From contig JAFSYD010000309.1 of NCBI GenBank assembly GCA_017443685.1, positions 1-19,084 on the forward strand: 19,084 nt of DNA, written 5' to 3'. Both the position numbers and the translations under genes were made by a program. Position 1 is the first letter of the stretch; each line of letters starts with the position of its first letter. The stretch is from Lachnospiraceae bacterium (GTDB lineage: Bacteria > Bacillota > Clostridia > Lachnospirales > Lachnospiraceae). Shown one piece after another: positions 7,663 to 16,618 of this stretch. The notes below the pieces were generated by a model. It searched no databases. It saw only the letters and a program-made list of their open reading frames with translations, and was not told the DNA's origin.

Positions 7663-9039
7663 TTACAGCATCCGCTTACGGATCACCATGGATATGAACT
7701 CCTGGTTCGTCTTCGTGTGAGTCAGCATCTGTAAAATGGTCTCTCCCGCCTCATCCGAACGCAGGCCGTTAAGCCCCTTTCTTATGATATCGCACGCCTC
7801 CCGCTCCTCAAAGTTCAAAAGCAGATCCTCCCGCCTGGTCGAAGAACGGGCCAGGTCGATCGCCGGAAAGACGCGTTTTTCGGATAATTTCCGGTCAAGA
7901 ACGAGCTCCATATTACCGGTGCCCTTGAACTCCTCGAATACGATGTCATCCATCTTGCTGCCGGTCTCCACAAGCGCAGTCGCAAGAATGGTCAAAGACC
8001 CGCCTTCACGCATAGTCCGCGCCGCGCCGAAGAAACGCTTCGGCATATGAAGCGCCGCCGGATCGAGTCCGCCCGAAAGCGTCCGGCCCGAAGGCGTCAC
8101 CGTAAGGTTATAGGCGCGCGTAAGCCGGGTGATTGAATCGAGAAGGATCATAACGTCCTTGCCATGCTCCACGAGACGCTTCGCCCGCTCGATCACCATC
8201 TCGGAAACCCTCTTATGATGCTCCGGAAGCTCATCGAACGTCGAGTAAATGACCTCCACGTTGCCGCCCTCGATCGTCTCTTTCATGTCGGTAACTTCCT
8301 CGGGACGCTCATCAATGAGCAGAATGATCATATGCATATCCGGGTTCGCGGCCTTGATGGACTTCGCGATCTGCTTTAACAGCGTTGTCTTGCCGGCCTT
8401 CGGCTGGGATACGATCATCCCGCGCTGCCCTTTGCCGATCGGGGAAATGAGATCCACGATCCGCATTGCCACGCTTCCGCCCGGCCGCTCCAGGCGGAGC
8501 CGCTCGTCCGGGAAGACCGGCGTCAAGTCCTCAAAATTCGGCCTGCGGGCCGCCTTTTCGGGTGCCATCCCGTTGATCGCACTGATGTAAAGCAGGGCTC
8601 CGAATTTGTCTGTCGGGTTGTTGCGCCGCGTCTTCCCCCTAATGATATCGCCTGTTTTTAAATTGAATTTACGGATCTGCGACGGAGAAACATATACATC
8701 ATTCTCTCCGGGCATATAGTTTTCACAGCGGATAAAACCAAAACCGTCCGGCATAACTTCGAGGATGCCGTCCGCGTCCTTCGCATCGTCATACTGCGGA
8801 ATATCCGGCTTCTCCGGCTTTTCTGTCTTTTCCGGATCACTCTGCCCCTCGGTACTTGGTCCCGCTGCCTGTCCTGCCAAGGCTTCTTCCTTTTCCTTTT
8901 GCGCCGCATCGATCTCATCCTGCCTGCACATCACCTCGATGAGTTCGTCCTTTTTCATTTTGGAAATGCCCTTGATCCCACGGGCTTTTGCCAGATCCTT
9001 CAACACACTCGCCGAGAGTGTCTGATATTTTTCACGCAT
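7663..9039 (-). CDS. rho: Transcription termination factor Rho
   Basis: Rho is a hexameric RNA-dependent ATPase that pulls RNA polymerase off unneeded transcripts. ATG 9039 (458 residues) has AAAGGA eight bases upstream and begins with the usual Rho N-terminal helical domain ([27 protein letters not shown] in pattern, residues 11-37). The frame extends upstream to 9144 without a better start. A charged, low-complexity linker covers about 40-88. The RNA-binding cold-shock-like domain follows ([14 protein letters not shown], 91-104). The ATPase core has the P-loop SQPKAGKTT at 211-219 and a Walker B strand, VMILLDS. Rho's presence may explain why several gene ends here lack a hairpin-plus-T-run terminator. 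Confidence 0.97.
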   Translation of the reverse strand: MREKYQTLSASVLKDLAKARGIKGISKMKKDELIEVMCRQDEIDAAQKEKEEALAGQAAGPSTEGQSDPEKTEKPEKPDIPQYDDAKDADGILEVMPDGFGFIRCENYMPGENDVYVSPSQIRKFNLKTGDIIRGKTRRNNPTDKFGALLYISAINGMAPEKAARRPNFEDLTPVFPDERLRLERPGGSVAMRIVDLISPIGKGQRGMIVSQPKAGKTTLLKQIAKSIKAANPDMHMIILLIDERPEEVTDMKETIEGGNVEVIYSTFDELPEHHKRVSEMVIERAKRLVEHGKDVMILLDSITRLTRAYNLTVTPSGRTLSGGLDPAALHMPKRFFGAARTMREGGSLTILATALVETGSKMDDIVFEEFKGTGNMELVLDRKLSEKRVFPAIDLARSSTRREDLLLNFEEREACDIIRKGLNGLRSDEAGETILQMLTHTKTNQEFISMVIRKRML

Positions 9040-9132
9040 GCAATTATTCCTTTCTGTCGTAATAAATCCGCCTGCTGATACTCCTTTTGGAAATCGTTGT
9101 CGACTTGACCTGATATGAATGGATTTGAAATA

Positions 9133-9161
9133 AGTATAAGGCAATTTTGCTTTTCATGCAA
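9133..9161 (-). promoter_or_regulatory. Promoter of rho
   Basis: On the minus strand TTGCAT (9156-9161), 17 bases and TATACT (9133-9138) form a plausible promoter, giving a leader of about 85 bases before the rho ATG. Its -35 box overlaps the -35 region of the divergent DUF4364 promoter, so the two may compete for polymerase. The -35 match is weak. Confidence 0.45.
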
Positions 9162-9179
9162 GGGAAAATTTGCTATGAT
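9151..9179 (+). promoter_or_regulatory. Promoter of the DUF4364 gene
   Basis: TTTTCA (9151-9156), 17 bases and TATGAT (9174-9179) lie just before the gene. Transcription would start near 9186, leaving a leader of about 17 bases with GAGAGGTG (9189-9196) almost at its 5' end. Confidence 0.4.
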
Positions 9180-9202
9180 ATCAAAAACGAGAGGTGATGA
9201 TT

Positions 9203-9718
9203 ATGAACGAACTTGACCTTACATGCAAGATCATTGTTTTAAACATTCTATGGTACGCCAACGATGTCGCGCTCACCAACGCGCAGGTGGCGGAATTCTT
9301 CTTAGATAACCGTATCGTGAATTATTTTTCCGTGCAGGATGCCATCGGCTCCCTGATCGAGACGGGCAACATCGACGTGATCCGGTCAGCGAACCAGGTA
9401 TTTTACAGGATCAACGCCAAGGGAAGCGAAACGCTGTCTCTTTTTACCGACCGCATCACAACGCGAATGCGGGAGCGGATCCTTACGTATCTGAAGGCAA
9501 ACGAGGTCACCATCCGCGAAGAGAATTCACTGATCGGGGACTATTATGAAAGCGACAGCGGGTATGTCTGCCATTTAAAAAAGATCCAGGCGCATGCCGC
9601 CCTGATCGACATTTCCTTCCACGTCTGGGACAAGGCGCAGGCCGAGGCGATCTGCGCGAACTGGAAGGTGGCGGCGGACGAGGTGTACGATACGCTGCTT
9701 GACATTCTGGTGAATTAA
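9203..9718 (+). CDS. DUF4364 family protein (winged-helix-like)
   Basis: This is a 171-residue cytoplasmic protein matching the DUF4364 family, which is widespread in Clostridia and has no assigned role. The start is ATG 9203, six bases after GAGAGGTG; the frame also contains a GTG (9194) inside that ribosome site and an ATG (9197) directly after it. The N-terminal half (about 1-75) reads like a winged helix: ALTNAQVAEFFLD, FSVQDAIGSLIETGNIDVI, then VFYRINAKGSETLSLF, a strand-turn wing. The C-terminal half has the family-typical LIGDYYESDSGYVCHLKKIQ. A DNA-binding or regulatory role is plausible but inferred from fold only. It is divergent from rho, a common place for this family in Lachnospiraceae. 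Confidence 0.85.
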   Translation: MNELDLTCKIIVLNILWYANDVALTNAQVAEFFLDNRIVNYFSVQDAIGSLIETGNIDVIRSANQVFYRINAKGSETLSLFTDRITTRMRERILTYLKANEVTIREENSLIGDYYESDSGYVCHLKKIQAHAALIDISFHVWDKAQAEAICANWKVAADEVYDTLLDILVN

Positions 9719-9719
9719 G

Positions 9720-9766
9720 TCCGCCGATGGCGGATATTTCAGGCGGCAGTCAGGCCCGTCCGCCTG
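9720..9766. repeat. Two tandem hairpins after the DUF4364 gene
   Basis: TCCGCC (9720-9725) pairs with GGCGGA (9729-9734) around GAT. CAGGCGG (9740-9746) pairs with CCGCCTG (9760-9766) around 13 bases. They begin immediately after the stop codon, ahead of the terminator. GCAGTC occurs at 9746-9751 and again at 9780-9785. They probably protect the 3' end or add to termination. I saw no flanking direct repeat to suggest a mobile element here. Confidence 0.5.
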
Positions 9767-9793
9767 CGGGAATCCATCTGCAGTCGTAAAAAA

Positions 9794-9824
9794 GGAGCGG
9801 CAAAAACGCCGCTCCCTTTTTATT
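9794..9824. terminator. Bidirectional intrinsic terminator
   Basis: GGAGCGGC (9794-9801) pairs perfectly with GCCGCTCC (9808-9815) around AAAAAC. It is followed on the plus strand by CTTTTTATTT and preceded by AAAAAA, which reads as a T-run on the minus strand. It can therefore end both the DUF4364 transcript and the convergent yajC transcript. It abuts the yajC stop codon. Confidence 0.9.
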
Positions 9825-10185
9825 TCTTTAATTTGCCGAGAAGTCCGCCCTTTTTCTCCTCTTCGGAAGTAACATCCTTCCCGCTTCCGTCGTCTGCGCC
9901 CTTCTGGACGCTCTCGGGCTTTTCGACCGCGGCGATCGCCGCCTTCTGCATCGGGATACGGCAGTTACGGTTGCTGCCGAACTCAACGATGACCGTATCA
10001 TCCTCGATGTCGATCACCACGCCGTAAAATCCGCTCGTGGTCAGGATCGTATCCCCTACGGCAAGCGCCGCCATCATCGCACCCTTTTCCTTCTGCTCCT
10101 TGTTCTGCGGGCGGATGACCGTGGCATAAAAGAATACCACCAAAACGCCAATCCACACCAGCATCATTATATTACTGCCGCCCAT
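9820..10185 (-). CDS. yajC: Preprotein translocase subunit YajC
   Basis: YajC is a small membrane protein associated with the SecDF part of the Sec export machinery. It has one N-terminal transmembrane helix (about residues 6-22, ending FFYATVIRPQNKEQK). A small cytoplasmic beta domain follows, with the signature VGDTILTTSGFYGVVIDIEDDTVIVEF (about residues 43-69). The tail is charged and lysine-rich. AGGAGGT (10191-10197) lies 3 bases before one ATG (10188) and 6 before the next (10185). I prefer the second, giving 121 residues. The gene lies 13-16 bases after thrS on the same strand and ends at the shared terminator. secD and secF are not in the window. Confidence 0.93.
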   Translation of the reverse strand: MGGSNIMMLVWIGVLVVFFYATVIRPQNKEQKEKGAMMAALAVGDTILTTSGFYGVVIDIEDDTVIVEFGSNRNCRIPMQKAAIAAVEKPESVQKGADDGSGKDVTSEEEKKGGLLGKLKK

Positions 10186-10201
10186 CATTTACCTCCTCGC
10201 T

Positions 10202-12064
10202 TTATCCTACTTCATCGATCAGTTTGAGGGAATGCTCCTCGTTCTGCTTTTTGCACAGGGCGATAAAATCATCCAGCGCGATCCCGTTCATCTTCTTGTT
10301 GCCCCTGCAGGTCACGGAAACCGTCCGGTCCGCCACCTCCTTATCGCCGATGATCACAATGTACGGATCCTTATACGCATGGAAGCCCTTGATCTTCTCT
10401 TTCATGTTGCGGAACGCGAAATCCGCCTCCGCGCGCACGCCCGCTTTGCGAAGCGCACTTAATACCTCTTTTGCGTAATCATTGTGCTCGGGCAGGATCG
10501 GAACGATACCGACCTGATACGGATTCAGCCAGAACGGGAACAGCCCCTTGTAGTTCTCGATCAAAATCCCGATAAAACGCTCAAAGGATCCGAAGATCGC
10601 ACGATGGATCATAACCGGCCGCTTGTGCGAACTGTCGTCCGCCACATACTTTAAGTCAAAATTCAGCGGCAGCTGGAAGTCTAACTGGATCGTTCCCATC
10701 TGCCATTCGCGTCCTAAGGCATCCTTCATCTGAAGGTCGATCTTAGGCCCGTAAAATGCGCCGTCGCCCTCATTGATCTCGTAGCTGCCCTCGCCGAACT
10801 GGTCGTTTAAGATCTCCTTCAATGACTCTTCCGCGTGGTTCCACACCTCGATGTCGCCCATATAATCATCCGGGCGCGTCGAAAGCTCTACCTTATAAGA
10901 AAGCCCGAAGGTTCCGTAGATCTCGGTGGCAATGTCCATAATATCCTTGATCTCTGTAGCGATCTGCTCTTCGGTAACAAGAATATGCGCATCGTCCTGA
11001 CGGAATTCCTGCACGCGGAACAGACCGTTCAGCTCACCCGACTTTTCCATACGATGAATGACATCCACCTGCGAAATGCGCACCGGCAGCTCCTTGTCGG
11101 AACGCAAAGACCGGCGGTAAACATTGATCGCGTTCGGGCAGTTCATCGGCTTGGCGGCGAACGTATCGTCGTTGTCGATCAGAAGGATCTCATTGCCGTT
11201 CGCGTCCAGCTTGTCTTTTCCCTCTTCATCCTTGTCACGCGTCGGGATCAAAAACATATTGTCACGGTAATGCCCCCAATGTCCCGAGGTCACCCACAGC
11301 CCTCGCTTATTGATGACCGGCGCGGATATTTCCTCGTATCCATGCTCCTCATGGATCGCGCGCCAGAAATCCAAAAGCGCGTTGTACATCTTCCAGCCGC
11401 GCGGCAGCCAGTAAGGCATGCCCGGCGCCGTCTCATCAAACATAAAGAGGTCAAGCTGAGGTCCGAGCTTCTTGTGGTCGCGCTCCTGCGCCTCCTTGAT
11501 CAGCTTCAGATGCTCTTTTAAATCATTCTTATTCTCAAAGGCATATACGTAGATACGCTGCAGCTGGTCGCGGTGCTCATCGCCCCGCCAGTATGCCCCC
11601 GATACTGACTTGATCTGGAACGCCGCGTTCATCAGCTCCTGCGAATTGGACACGTGCGGTCCGCGGCAGAGATCGACGAAATCATCTCCCGTCTTATAGA
11701 TCGTGATCTTCTCGTCCGCCGGCAGATCGGCGATCAGCTCTTCCTTGAACCTCTGCCCTTTAAAAATCTGCAAAGCTTCGTCCTTGGATACCTCTTCGAC
11801 CGTCCAGTCCTCGCGGCGCTTTAATATCTCGCGCATCTTGTCCTCGATCGTCTTAAAATCGTCATTCGTCAGATTGCGCGGCAGTAAAAAATCATAATAA
11901 AAGCCGTCGGCGATCTGCGGTCCGATCGCGATCTGCACCTCGTCTTTTCCGAAGATCTCCATCACTGCCTTGGCGAGGATATGCGCAAGGGAATGGCGGT
12001 ATACCTCGGTATAGAATTGCTTGTATTCTTCCTTATTCATACTGAACACATCTGCCATAATCAT
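10202..12064 (-). CDS. thrS: Threonyl-tRNA synthetase, short form without TGS domain
   Basis: The enzyme charges tRNA-Thr with threonine. The 620-residue product starts almost directly in the editing domain: HSLAH (24-28) and CRGPH (133-137) supply its histidines and cysteine. The N-terminal TGS domain of the common long form is missing. The class II core carries the zinc ligands Cys309, His360 and His487, motif 2 around [10 protein letters not shown] and motif 3 at [12 protein letters not shown]-terminal anticodon-binding domain follows from about 515. The MNCPNA and VIHRME variants replace the MNCPGH and CHRNE of the long form. The ATG at 12064 overlaps the TGA of the SEC-C gene, after AAGGAGGAG; a second ATG at 12058 has better spacing. 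No T-box leader is visible, since the gene abuts its neighbour. Confidence 0.94.
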   Translation of the reverse strand: MIMADVFSMNKEEYKQFYTEVYRHSLAHILAKAVMEIFGKDEVQIAIGPQIADGFYYDFLLPRNLTNDDFKTIEDKMREILKRREDWTVEEVSKDEALQIFKGQRFKEELIADLPADEKITIYKTGDDFVDLCRGPHVSNSQELMNAAFQIKSVSGAYWRGDEHRDQLQRIYVYAFENKNDLKEHLKLIKEAQERDHKKLGPQLDLFMFDETAPGMPYWLPRGWKMYNALLDFWRAIHEEHGYEEISAPVINKRGLWVTSGHWGHYRDNMFLIPTRDKDEEGKDKLDANGNEILLIDNDDTFAAKPMNCPNAINVYRRSLRSDKELPVRISQVDVIHRMEKSGELNGLFRVQEFRQDDAHILVTEEQIATEIKDIMDIATEIYGTFGLSYKVELSTRPDDYMGDIEVWNHAEESLKEILNDQFGEGSYEINEGDGAFYGPKIDLQMKDALGREWQMGTIQLDFQLPLNFDLKYVADDSSHKRPVMIHRAIFGSFERFIGILIENYKGLFPFWLNPYQVGIVPILPEHNDYAKEVLSALRKAGVRAEADFAFRNMKEKIKGFHAYKDPYIVIIGDKEVADRTVSVTCRGNKKMNGIALDDFIALCKKQNEEHSLKLIDEVG

Positions 12065-12594
12065 TCTCCTCCTTCCGGCAGAGGCTCCGCCCCCTTCTTT
12101 CCGTGACAGAACTTATACTTCTTACCGCTTCCGCACGGGCATGGATCGTTGCGCCCGATCTTCTTTCCTACGTGGATCGTATGCGCGTTCTTCGCCTCTT
12201 TGTAAAGTGCGCTGCGCGTTTCCGCATCGAAGATTTCCTCCCACTGCGGCAGCTCATACAGCCAGTCTGCCTGCGCATCTACCATATTCTTGTAGAGTGC
12301 CTCTTTATCAAAGGCAAGGGTGACCGGCGTATCCTCTTCCATCTCATTGATGGGATTCGGCTCCTTTAAGCTGTCATTGATGCCGTCGAGGAAGCCCGCC
12401 ATCTCAAGCGTCGTGATCCCATAGCGCTCCGCCAGCTCCTTTACCGTGCCCGTCACTGCCTCATCCGGCGCGTTCAAAAGCTCATTGTATACGCTTTTTT
12501 CCTTTTCAAAATAATCCGCCCAGAATGCCTCAAGCTGCGGCTTCGGCTGATGCTCGTTATATGCGATTTTCTTCCATTCCTCTAAAAGTGCCAT
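12061..12594 (-). CDS. SEC-C metal-binding motif protein
   Basis: This is a 177-residue protein with a C-terminal SEC-C motif, [20 protein letters not shown] (about 148-167). The spacing CxC...CH is as in the SecA tail that binds zinc and contacts SecB or ribosomes. The first 145 residues are mostly helical and acidic and match no domain I can name. AAGGAG lies about 9 bases before ATG 12594. The gene overlaps thrS by four bases and is first in the SEC-C / thrS / yajC operon, behind its own promoter. The motif suggests a ribosome- or protein-binding role, but the actual function is unknown. Confidence 0.8.
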   Translation of the reverse strand: MALLEEWKKIAYNEHQPKPQLEAFWADYFEKEKSVYNELLNAPDEAVTGTVKELAERYGITTLEMAGFLDGINDSLKEPNPINEMEEDTPVTLAFDKEALYKNMVDAQADWLYELPQWEEIFDAETRSALYKEAKNAHTIHVGKKIGRNDPCPCGSGKKYKFCHGKKGAEPLPEGGE

Positions 12595-12647
12595 TCTTAA
12601 TATCTCCTTTTTGTACGAATCTTCCGTCTCTTAACAACACGCCGTCC

Positions 12648-12676
12648 ATTGTAACAAAAGTTTGTCAAAAATACAA
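12648..12676 (-). promoter_or_regulatory. Promoter of the SEC-C / thrS / yajC operon
   Basis: On the minus strand TTGTAT (12671-12676), 17 bases and TACAAT (12648-12653) lie about 55 bases before the SEC-C start codon. A TTGACA between the two boxes is too close to this -10 to be its -35. The leader is too short for a T-box. The rest of the gap up to 12748 holds only weak GC-rich dyads after the acetyltransferase gene. Confidence 0.45.
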
Positions 12677-12748
12677 GTAATTGCGCAAAGCCCCTTTTTC
12701 CTTGCGTCCCCCCGCTTTACGGCCGGAGCCGGGCAGGCATTCGTCCGC

Positions 12749-13573
12749 TTAAGGCGCTCCCGTTCCGATCGCTCTTACCGCAGCGATGTAATGCCCCATC
12801 ACATGTACGTATCTGCTGTCTCCGAGCAGCCCGGCCGCGCTCGCGGCAAGCTTCTCGTCCAAAAAGGACATACTGACGACAACATCCGCCACACCCGCGC
12901 CGAAAAGAGTTTCCGCCCTCCTTGCCATCAGATAGATATGGTAAGGGATGTCCATCTGATTCCTCCCTTCCACCTCCAGCCACATGACATGAAGCCTGCG
13001 TACATAAGGGCGCACACGGAGGGCGCTTTTGCAGCACCCTTCCTCATCAAAACAAGCCGTGCTCAAATTCGGATCATAATCGCAGTTCCAAAAACGCCTC
13101 TGAAAGAATGCCTTCTGTGTCGGGGTAAGTCCCGCGACACTCTTTATGTCCCTTCTTCCCCTGTGCCCGCCGATCTTCTTAAAAAGAGGCAGGCGCTTAA
13201 GCTCCCCTATGGTGGTTGCGTAAACCGGTCTTCCCTCCACCAGCTCAAAGCCCATGTGCCGGAAGAATCCGTTCATCTCCCTATTTTCTATGAAGGAAGC
13301 CGTCACCATGTCCGCATCCGTCCCCTCCGCCACCGCCATCAGCGTGGAAAAGAGCTTTGTGCCATAGCCCTTGCGTCTCTTACGCCGCAGCACGAAGATG
13401 GAGTGAAGCTCGATGATGCCGTCCTCGCAGGCTGCAATAAGGGCTCCCACCGCCATCTGCCTTTCGTCCGTAACACCCAGCCGGATCAGATCCCTTCCCT
13501 TCTTCTCTTCGACCCTGGGGATCATGCTTTGGAAAGCCGCTTCATTTATTTCGGTGATCCTTGTTATCTTCAT
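12749..13573 (-). CDS. GNAT-family N-acetyltransferase with uncharacterised C-terminal half
   Basis: This is a 274-residue protein whose first 110 residues form a GNAT domain that would transfer acetyl from acetyl-CoA. The acyl-CoA loop is RRKGYGTKLF (67-75 region), followed by a helix and FIENREMNGFFRHMGFELV, the usual end of the fold. Residues 115-274 are less clear. They may hold a second, degenerate acetyltransferase-like or family-specific domain; this half has a cluster of cysteines (NCDYDPN, CFDEEGCC). The start lies 7 bases after the stop of the giant gene with only a weak ribosome site, so translation is probably coupled to it. It is the last gene of the series starting at recN. The substrate is unknown. 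Confidence 0.8.
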   Translation of the reverse strand: MKITRITEINEAAFQSMIPRVEEKKGRDLIRLGVTDERQMAVGALIAACEDGIIELHSIFVLRRKRRKGYGTKLFSTLMAVAEGTDADMVTASFIENREMNGFFRHMGFELVEGRPVYATTIGELKRLPLFKKIGGHRGRRDIKSVAGLTPTQKAFFQRRFWNCDYDPNLSTACFDEEGCCKSALRVRPYVRRLHVMWLEVEGRNQMDIPYHIYLMARRAETLFGAGVADVVVSMSFLDEKLAASAAGLLGDSRYVHVMGHYIAAVRAIGTGAP

Positions 13574-13580
13574 CTTGCGC

Positions 13581-16500
13581 TCATCCCATCAGCTTCGTAA
13601 CCATTTCCTCTATTGTAGGACGCTTCTTCTCCTCGTCGATGCGGATGCCCAGAGAGCTCATGGAATCCCTGTACATCTGCCAGTCTGCGGGACGGGGATC
13701 GGCAAAGACCTTTCTATACAGCAGCTCAGCCGACTCCACGCAGGTATCCCGGTAACAGTCATGATAGGACGCATAGCCCATCGCTGCCAATGCCTCCTGC
13801 CGCACGGCATCCTTAAGCCTGGAATCCGTCATCCTCGCGATCTTATCATGCAGCGGATGGTTATTTGCAGTCCGAACCTGCGTAACAAGGGCATCGATAT
13901 TCAGCCGTTCGTCCACGGTCTTCCTCCGGTCCCTGTTGCGTGCGCATTTACTGAATATCCTGCCAAAAACATCGCCCACAAGGGAAGTCAGTCCAATGAT
14001 GGCTCCGATGGGAGCCAGAAAGCCGGTCATCGTAAGGACGCCCGACGCCATCGCCAGGATGCCGGTAGCAATCCCGATGCCGCCGCTCACCTTCGCCCGG
14101 GTGATCGCCCTGTCCTGGTGGTTCAAGAACACTTTTACCAGCTTCTCCTCCTCGGAAAGGGCCGTCCCGTTGTCCTCCTTGTTCTTAATGGTCTGCCGGG
14201 CGTTCTCTACATCTCTTTTATTGCTGTTCTCCCGCGCAACCTGAATGCTTGACGATACAAGCTGCGCAGTACCCGCCACTATCGACAATGCACCGGAGGC
14301 TACCGTGATCTTGTCCACGACATTCGTCGACTCCCACAGCGGCGTGGTGTATTCCCCGATCCACGATGAGGGATTGGTGAACTTCGGTGCATCGGTAACC
14401 AGCTTGGTAATCGAGCCTGCCATCCCGGTAAGGCCGCCCGCGCTGCCGATGAAGCCTCCCGTGACCCCGATGGCCTGCGCGGTCCGGTCCGCGGCGGTAA
14501 GTCCGTCTGCAAGGCGGATCTTATGCGCCTTATAAATGGAACCGATAAATCCTAACAGACCGTTGATGCCGCCCATGGCGGCGCCGTAATGCGCGTATTC
14601 CGTTTTAGCCGAAAAGGGCGCATTGTCTTTTCCTAAAAGCTTTACGATGTTCCGGAAGGGCTTATCGGTATACTTAAGCCCGTCCTTCGTATAATCAACC
14701 GCGTCCCGGAATGTAAAGCCGGCCTTTTTCTTATCCTTCGCAAGCTTTTCTTCCTTTACCCCCGTAACCTGCGGATCGTCGTAGCTGATGGCGTTTGCCG
14801 CTTCATCTGCCTGCTCCGGCGCAACCAGATCCTGAAGCTTTGCCGCGAGCTTGAGGATTGCGTTAATTTCGTCGTAGAGCTTCTTCCGCAAAACCGGATC
14901 CTCTGCCATATCCGGCGGCATATCGGGATGCAGCCCGGCAGTCCGGTAAAGCACGAGAAGAAGCTTCCCCCGCTCGTTGATGGCGCTTGCGATGGCTGTC
15001 TGCTTCTGCTCGGCGGTGGCATTTGCGGCGGCCTGCTGCTCTTCCTCCGTCGCGTCCGCAGGTATGTTCTCGCCGGTCAGGATGCCCACGCTCCGGTCGG
15101 CGGCATGGATGCTTTGCGAAAGAGCAGCATAGGCTGACATCGCGGGCTTCATCTTCATCACGCCGCGCATGGCGACAGACAGCTGTTCGAAATCGGGCTT
15201 CTGCAAAGCCTTGTCAACGTCCGGCCTGTAATTATTCAGCGCAACAAAAAAGCCGGCGTTCCCCGAGGATGCCTGATCCTTGTGCTCGATCAGATACAGA
15301 ACCGAAAGCTGCTGGGCGGGCGGCATCGAAAGAAAGCTTGCGACCAGCGGAAGATTCTTGCCTCCGTTCTTCAAAAGCATCGCACCCGAACGGCGGACCC
15401 ATTCCTTTTGTTCGTCGCTAAGAGCCGGATCGCCGGCACCGGCGCCCTGTCCGTCAAGCTTTGGCAGATTTGCCGGCAGCTTATCATTCAAAATCCCCCT
15501 TGAACGGTCCGCGGTGGCACTGTCCAATAATGGCACATAGGTATTATAGTTCTGTTCAAAGGCGGTCATTTCCGGTGTTTTCGGATCCACGTTCAGACAC
15601 CGCGCAATGTCGGGGGCAAAGGTCTTGAAGAACACAAGCTTGCAATGCACCGGATCCATCAGGCAGTCCGGAGCGTCAAGACGCTTCGTAAGCGCTTTGT
15701 ACGCGTCCATAATTGACGTAAGCTCTTTTCTCTTTTCCCTCTCCTCCTGTTCCGGGGCGGGCGCGTTCGGCGCCGCCGGACCTCCTGCCGCGGCATCCTG
15801 CTTCGTGTACTCCCTCATGCGTTCCTGCACGGATGCGCCGTCGCTTAAGCCCACCTCCTTAAGACGGATGAGGTTCTGATAATAATCGATCAGCTCCGTG
15901 TTGCGCGGGTCTGCCTCATACAGCTCGTCAAGCCGCATCCGCATATCCTTATAGGACAGCTTCTTCATCTCCTCATAGGGAAGCGCAGCGTAATACTTAT
16001 TCGAAAGAAGCTGCTCCATGACCGCGTAATGAGCCCGGAGGTCGTAAAGGGTGCTAAGCTTTGCAAGAAGGGCATCCTTCCTCTCTCCCGCAGGCTCTCC
16101 CTCTATCGCCGTCTTCAGCGCAGGAATGCTCCCGAAGAGCGCACCTAATGCGGCATAATTGGAAACAAGCTTATGAAAGCCGTCCGTCTTCTGCCCGTCA
16201 TACATATACTCGGACAGATCCAGATTCTCCAGCTCGTCCAAGGAAAGCGCCATGTTGTCATCATACACGAAGTGCGGACGCACCTGCGAAGCAAAATCCT
16301 TCTGCAGCGTATGGCGTTCCCTTACCCTTGCCATCTCCTTTTCCCGCTTTTTGGCGTTGGTGATGGGCTTTAACTGTGCCTGCTGTCTCTGTGCGACCAG
16401 ATCAGCCACCGCCGGCGGGTTGGCAGGGATTGCCGGAAGCGCCTGCAATTTCTTCATGATCGGCGACTGCACCTGGACGGCTCCGTCCATATCCTCAAGA

Positions 16501-16613
16501 TACTGCAGGCTAAAGCCGGAGACATTGATGTTCTCCGATACAGCGTGCGTTTCCGTGGTATGGATCTGATAATTCTTCCTTAACCGGCTTTCTTCATACG
16601 TTCCTTTTCCCAT
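13581..16613 (-). CDS. Giant protein of unknown function with C-terminal hydrophobic segments
   Basis: I do not recognise this protein of about 1010 residues. It has no signal peptide. Residues 1-270 are charged and helical, with a proline/alanine-rich stretch at about 60-75. A low-complexity linker (about 273-293) is rich in Ala, Pro and Gly, and a second one lies at about 388-397. Helical regions continue to about 630. Glycine-rich hydrophobic segments follow at about 675-697, 712-738, 768-792 and 840-887 (for example AMGGINGLLGFIGS, SGGIGIATGILAMASGVLTM). A charged C-terminal region of 120 residues closes it. The segments resemble membrane-inserting helical hairpins of translocators or pore formers. 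A GTG at 16622 overlaps the previous gene's TGA, but ATG 16613 has AGGTGA 6 bases upstream and is preferred. The overlap means coupled translation with the chaperone-like gene. Confidence 0.75.
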   Translation of the reverse strand: MGKGTYEESRLRKNYQIHTTETHAVSENINVSGFSLQYLEDMDGAVQVQSPIMKKLQALPAIPANPPAVADLVAQRQQAQLKPITNAKKREKEMARVRERHTLQKDFASQVRPHFVYDDNMALSLDELENLDLSEYMYDGQKTDGFHKLVSNYAALGALFGSIPALKTAIEGEPAGERKDALLAKLSTLYDLRAHYAVMEQLLSNKYYAALPYEEMKKLSYKDMRMRLDELYEADPRNTELIDYYQNLIRLKEVGLSDGASVQERMREYTKQDAAAGGPAAPNAPAPEQEEREKRKELTSIMDAYKALTKRLDAPDCLMDPVHCKLVFFKTFAPDIARCLNVDPKTPEMTAFEQNYNTYVPLLDSATADRSRGILNDKLPANLPKLDGQGAGAGDPALSDEQKEWVRRSGAMLLKNGGKNLPLVASFLSMPPAQQLSVLYLIEHKDQASSGNAGFFVALNNYRPDVDKALQKPDFEQLSVAMRGVMKMKPAMSAYAALSQSIHAADRSVGILTGENIPADATEEEQQAAANATAEQKQTAIASAINERGKLLLVLYRTAGLHPDMPPDMAEDPVLRKKLYDEINAILKLAAKLQDLVAPEQADEAANAISYDDPQVTGVKEEKLAKDKKKAGFTFRDAVDYTKDGLKYTDKPFRNIVKLLGKDNAPFSAKTEYAHYGAAMGGINGLLGFIGSIYKAHKIRLADGLTAADRTAQAIGVTGGFIGSAGGLTGMAGSITKLVTDAPKFTNPSSWIGEYTTPLWESTNVVDKITVASGALSIVAGTAQLVSSSIQVARENSNKRDVENARQTIKNKEDNGTALSEEEKLVKVFLNHQDRAITRAKVSGGIGIATGILAMASGVLTMTGFLAPIGAIIGLTSLVGDVFGRIFSKCARNRDRRKTVDERLNIDALVTQVRTANNHPLHDKIARMTDSRLKDAVRQEALAAMGYASYHDCYRDTCVESAELLYRKVFADPRPADWQMYRDSMSSLGIRIDEEKKRPTIEEMVTKLMG

Positions 16614-16618
16614 AAGGC

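Noticed and set aside
12595..12748. Intrinsic terminator after the last acetyltransferase gene
   Set aside because: There are only short GC-rich dyads and a weak CGCAA/TTGCG pair, without a proper stem followed by a T-run on the minus strand; Rho-dependent ending is as likely.
12662..13600. Long plus-strand open frames opposite the acetyltransferase and giant genes (also 13413-14252)
   Set aside because: They lie antisense to genes with recognisable domains and good ribosome sites, have arginine- and serine-rich shadow composition, and show no start signals.
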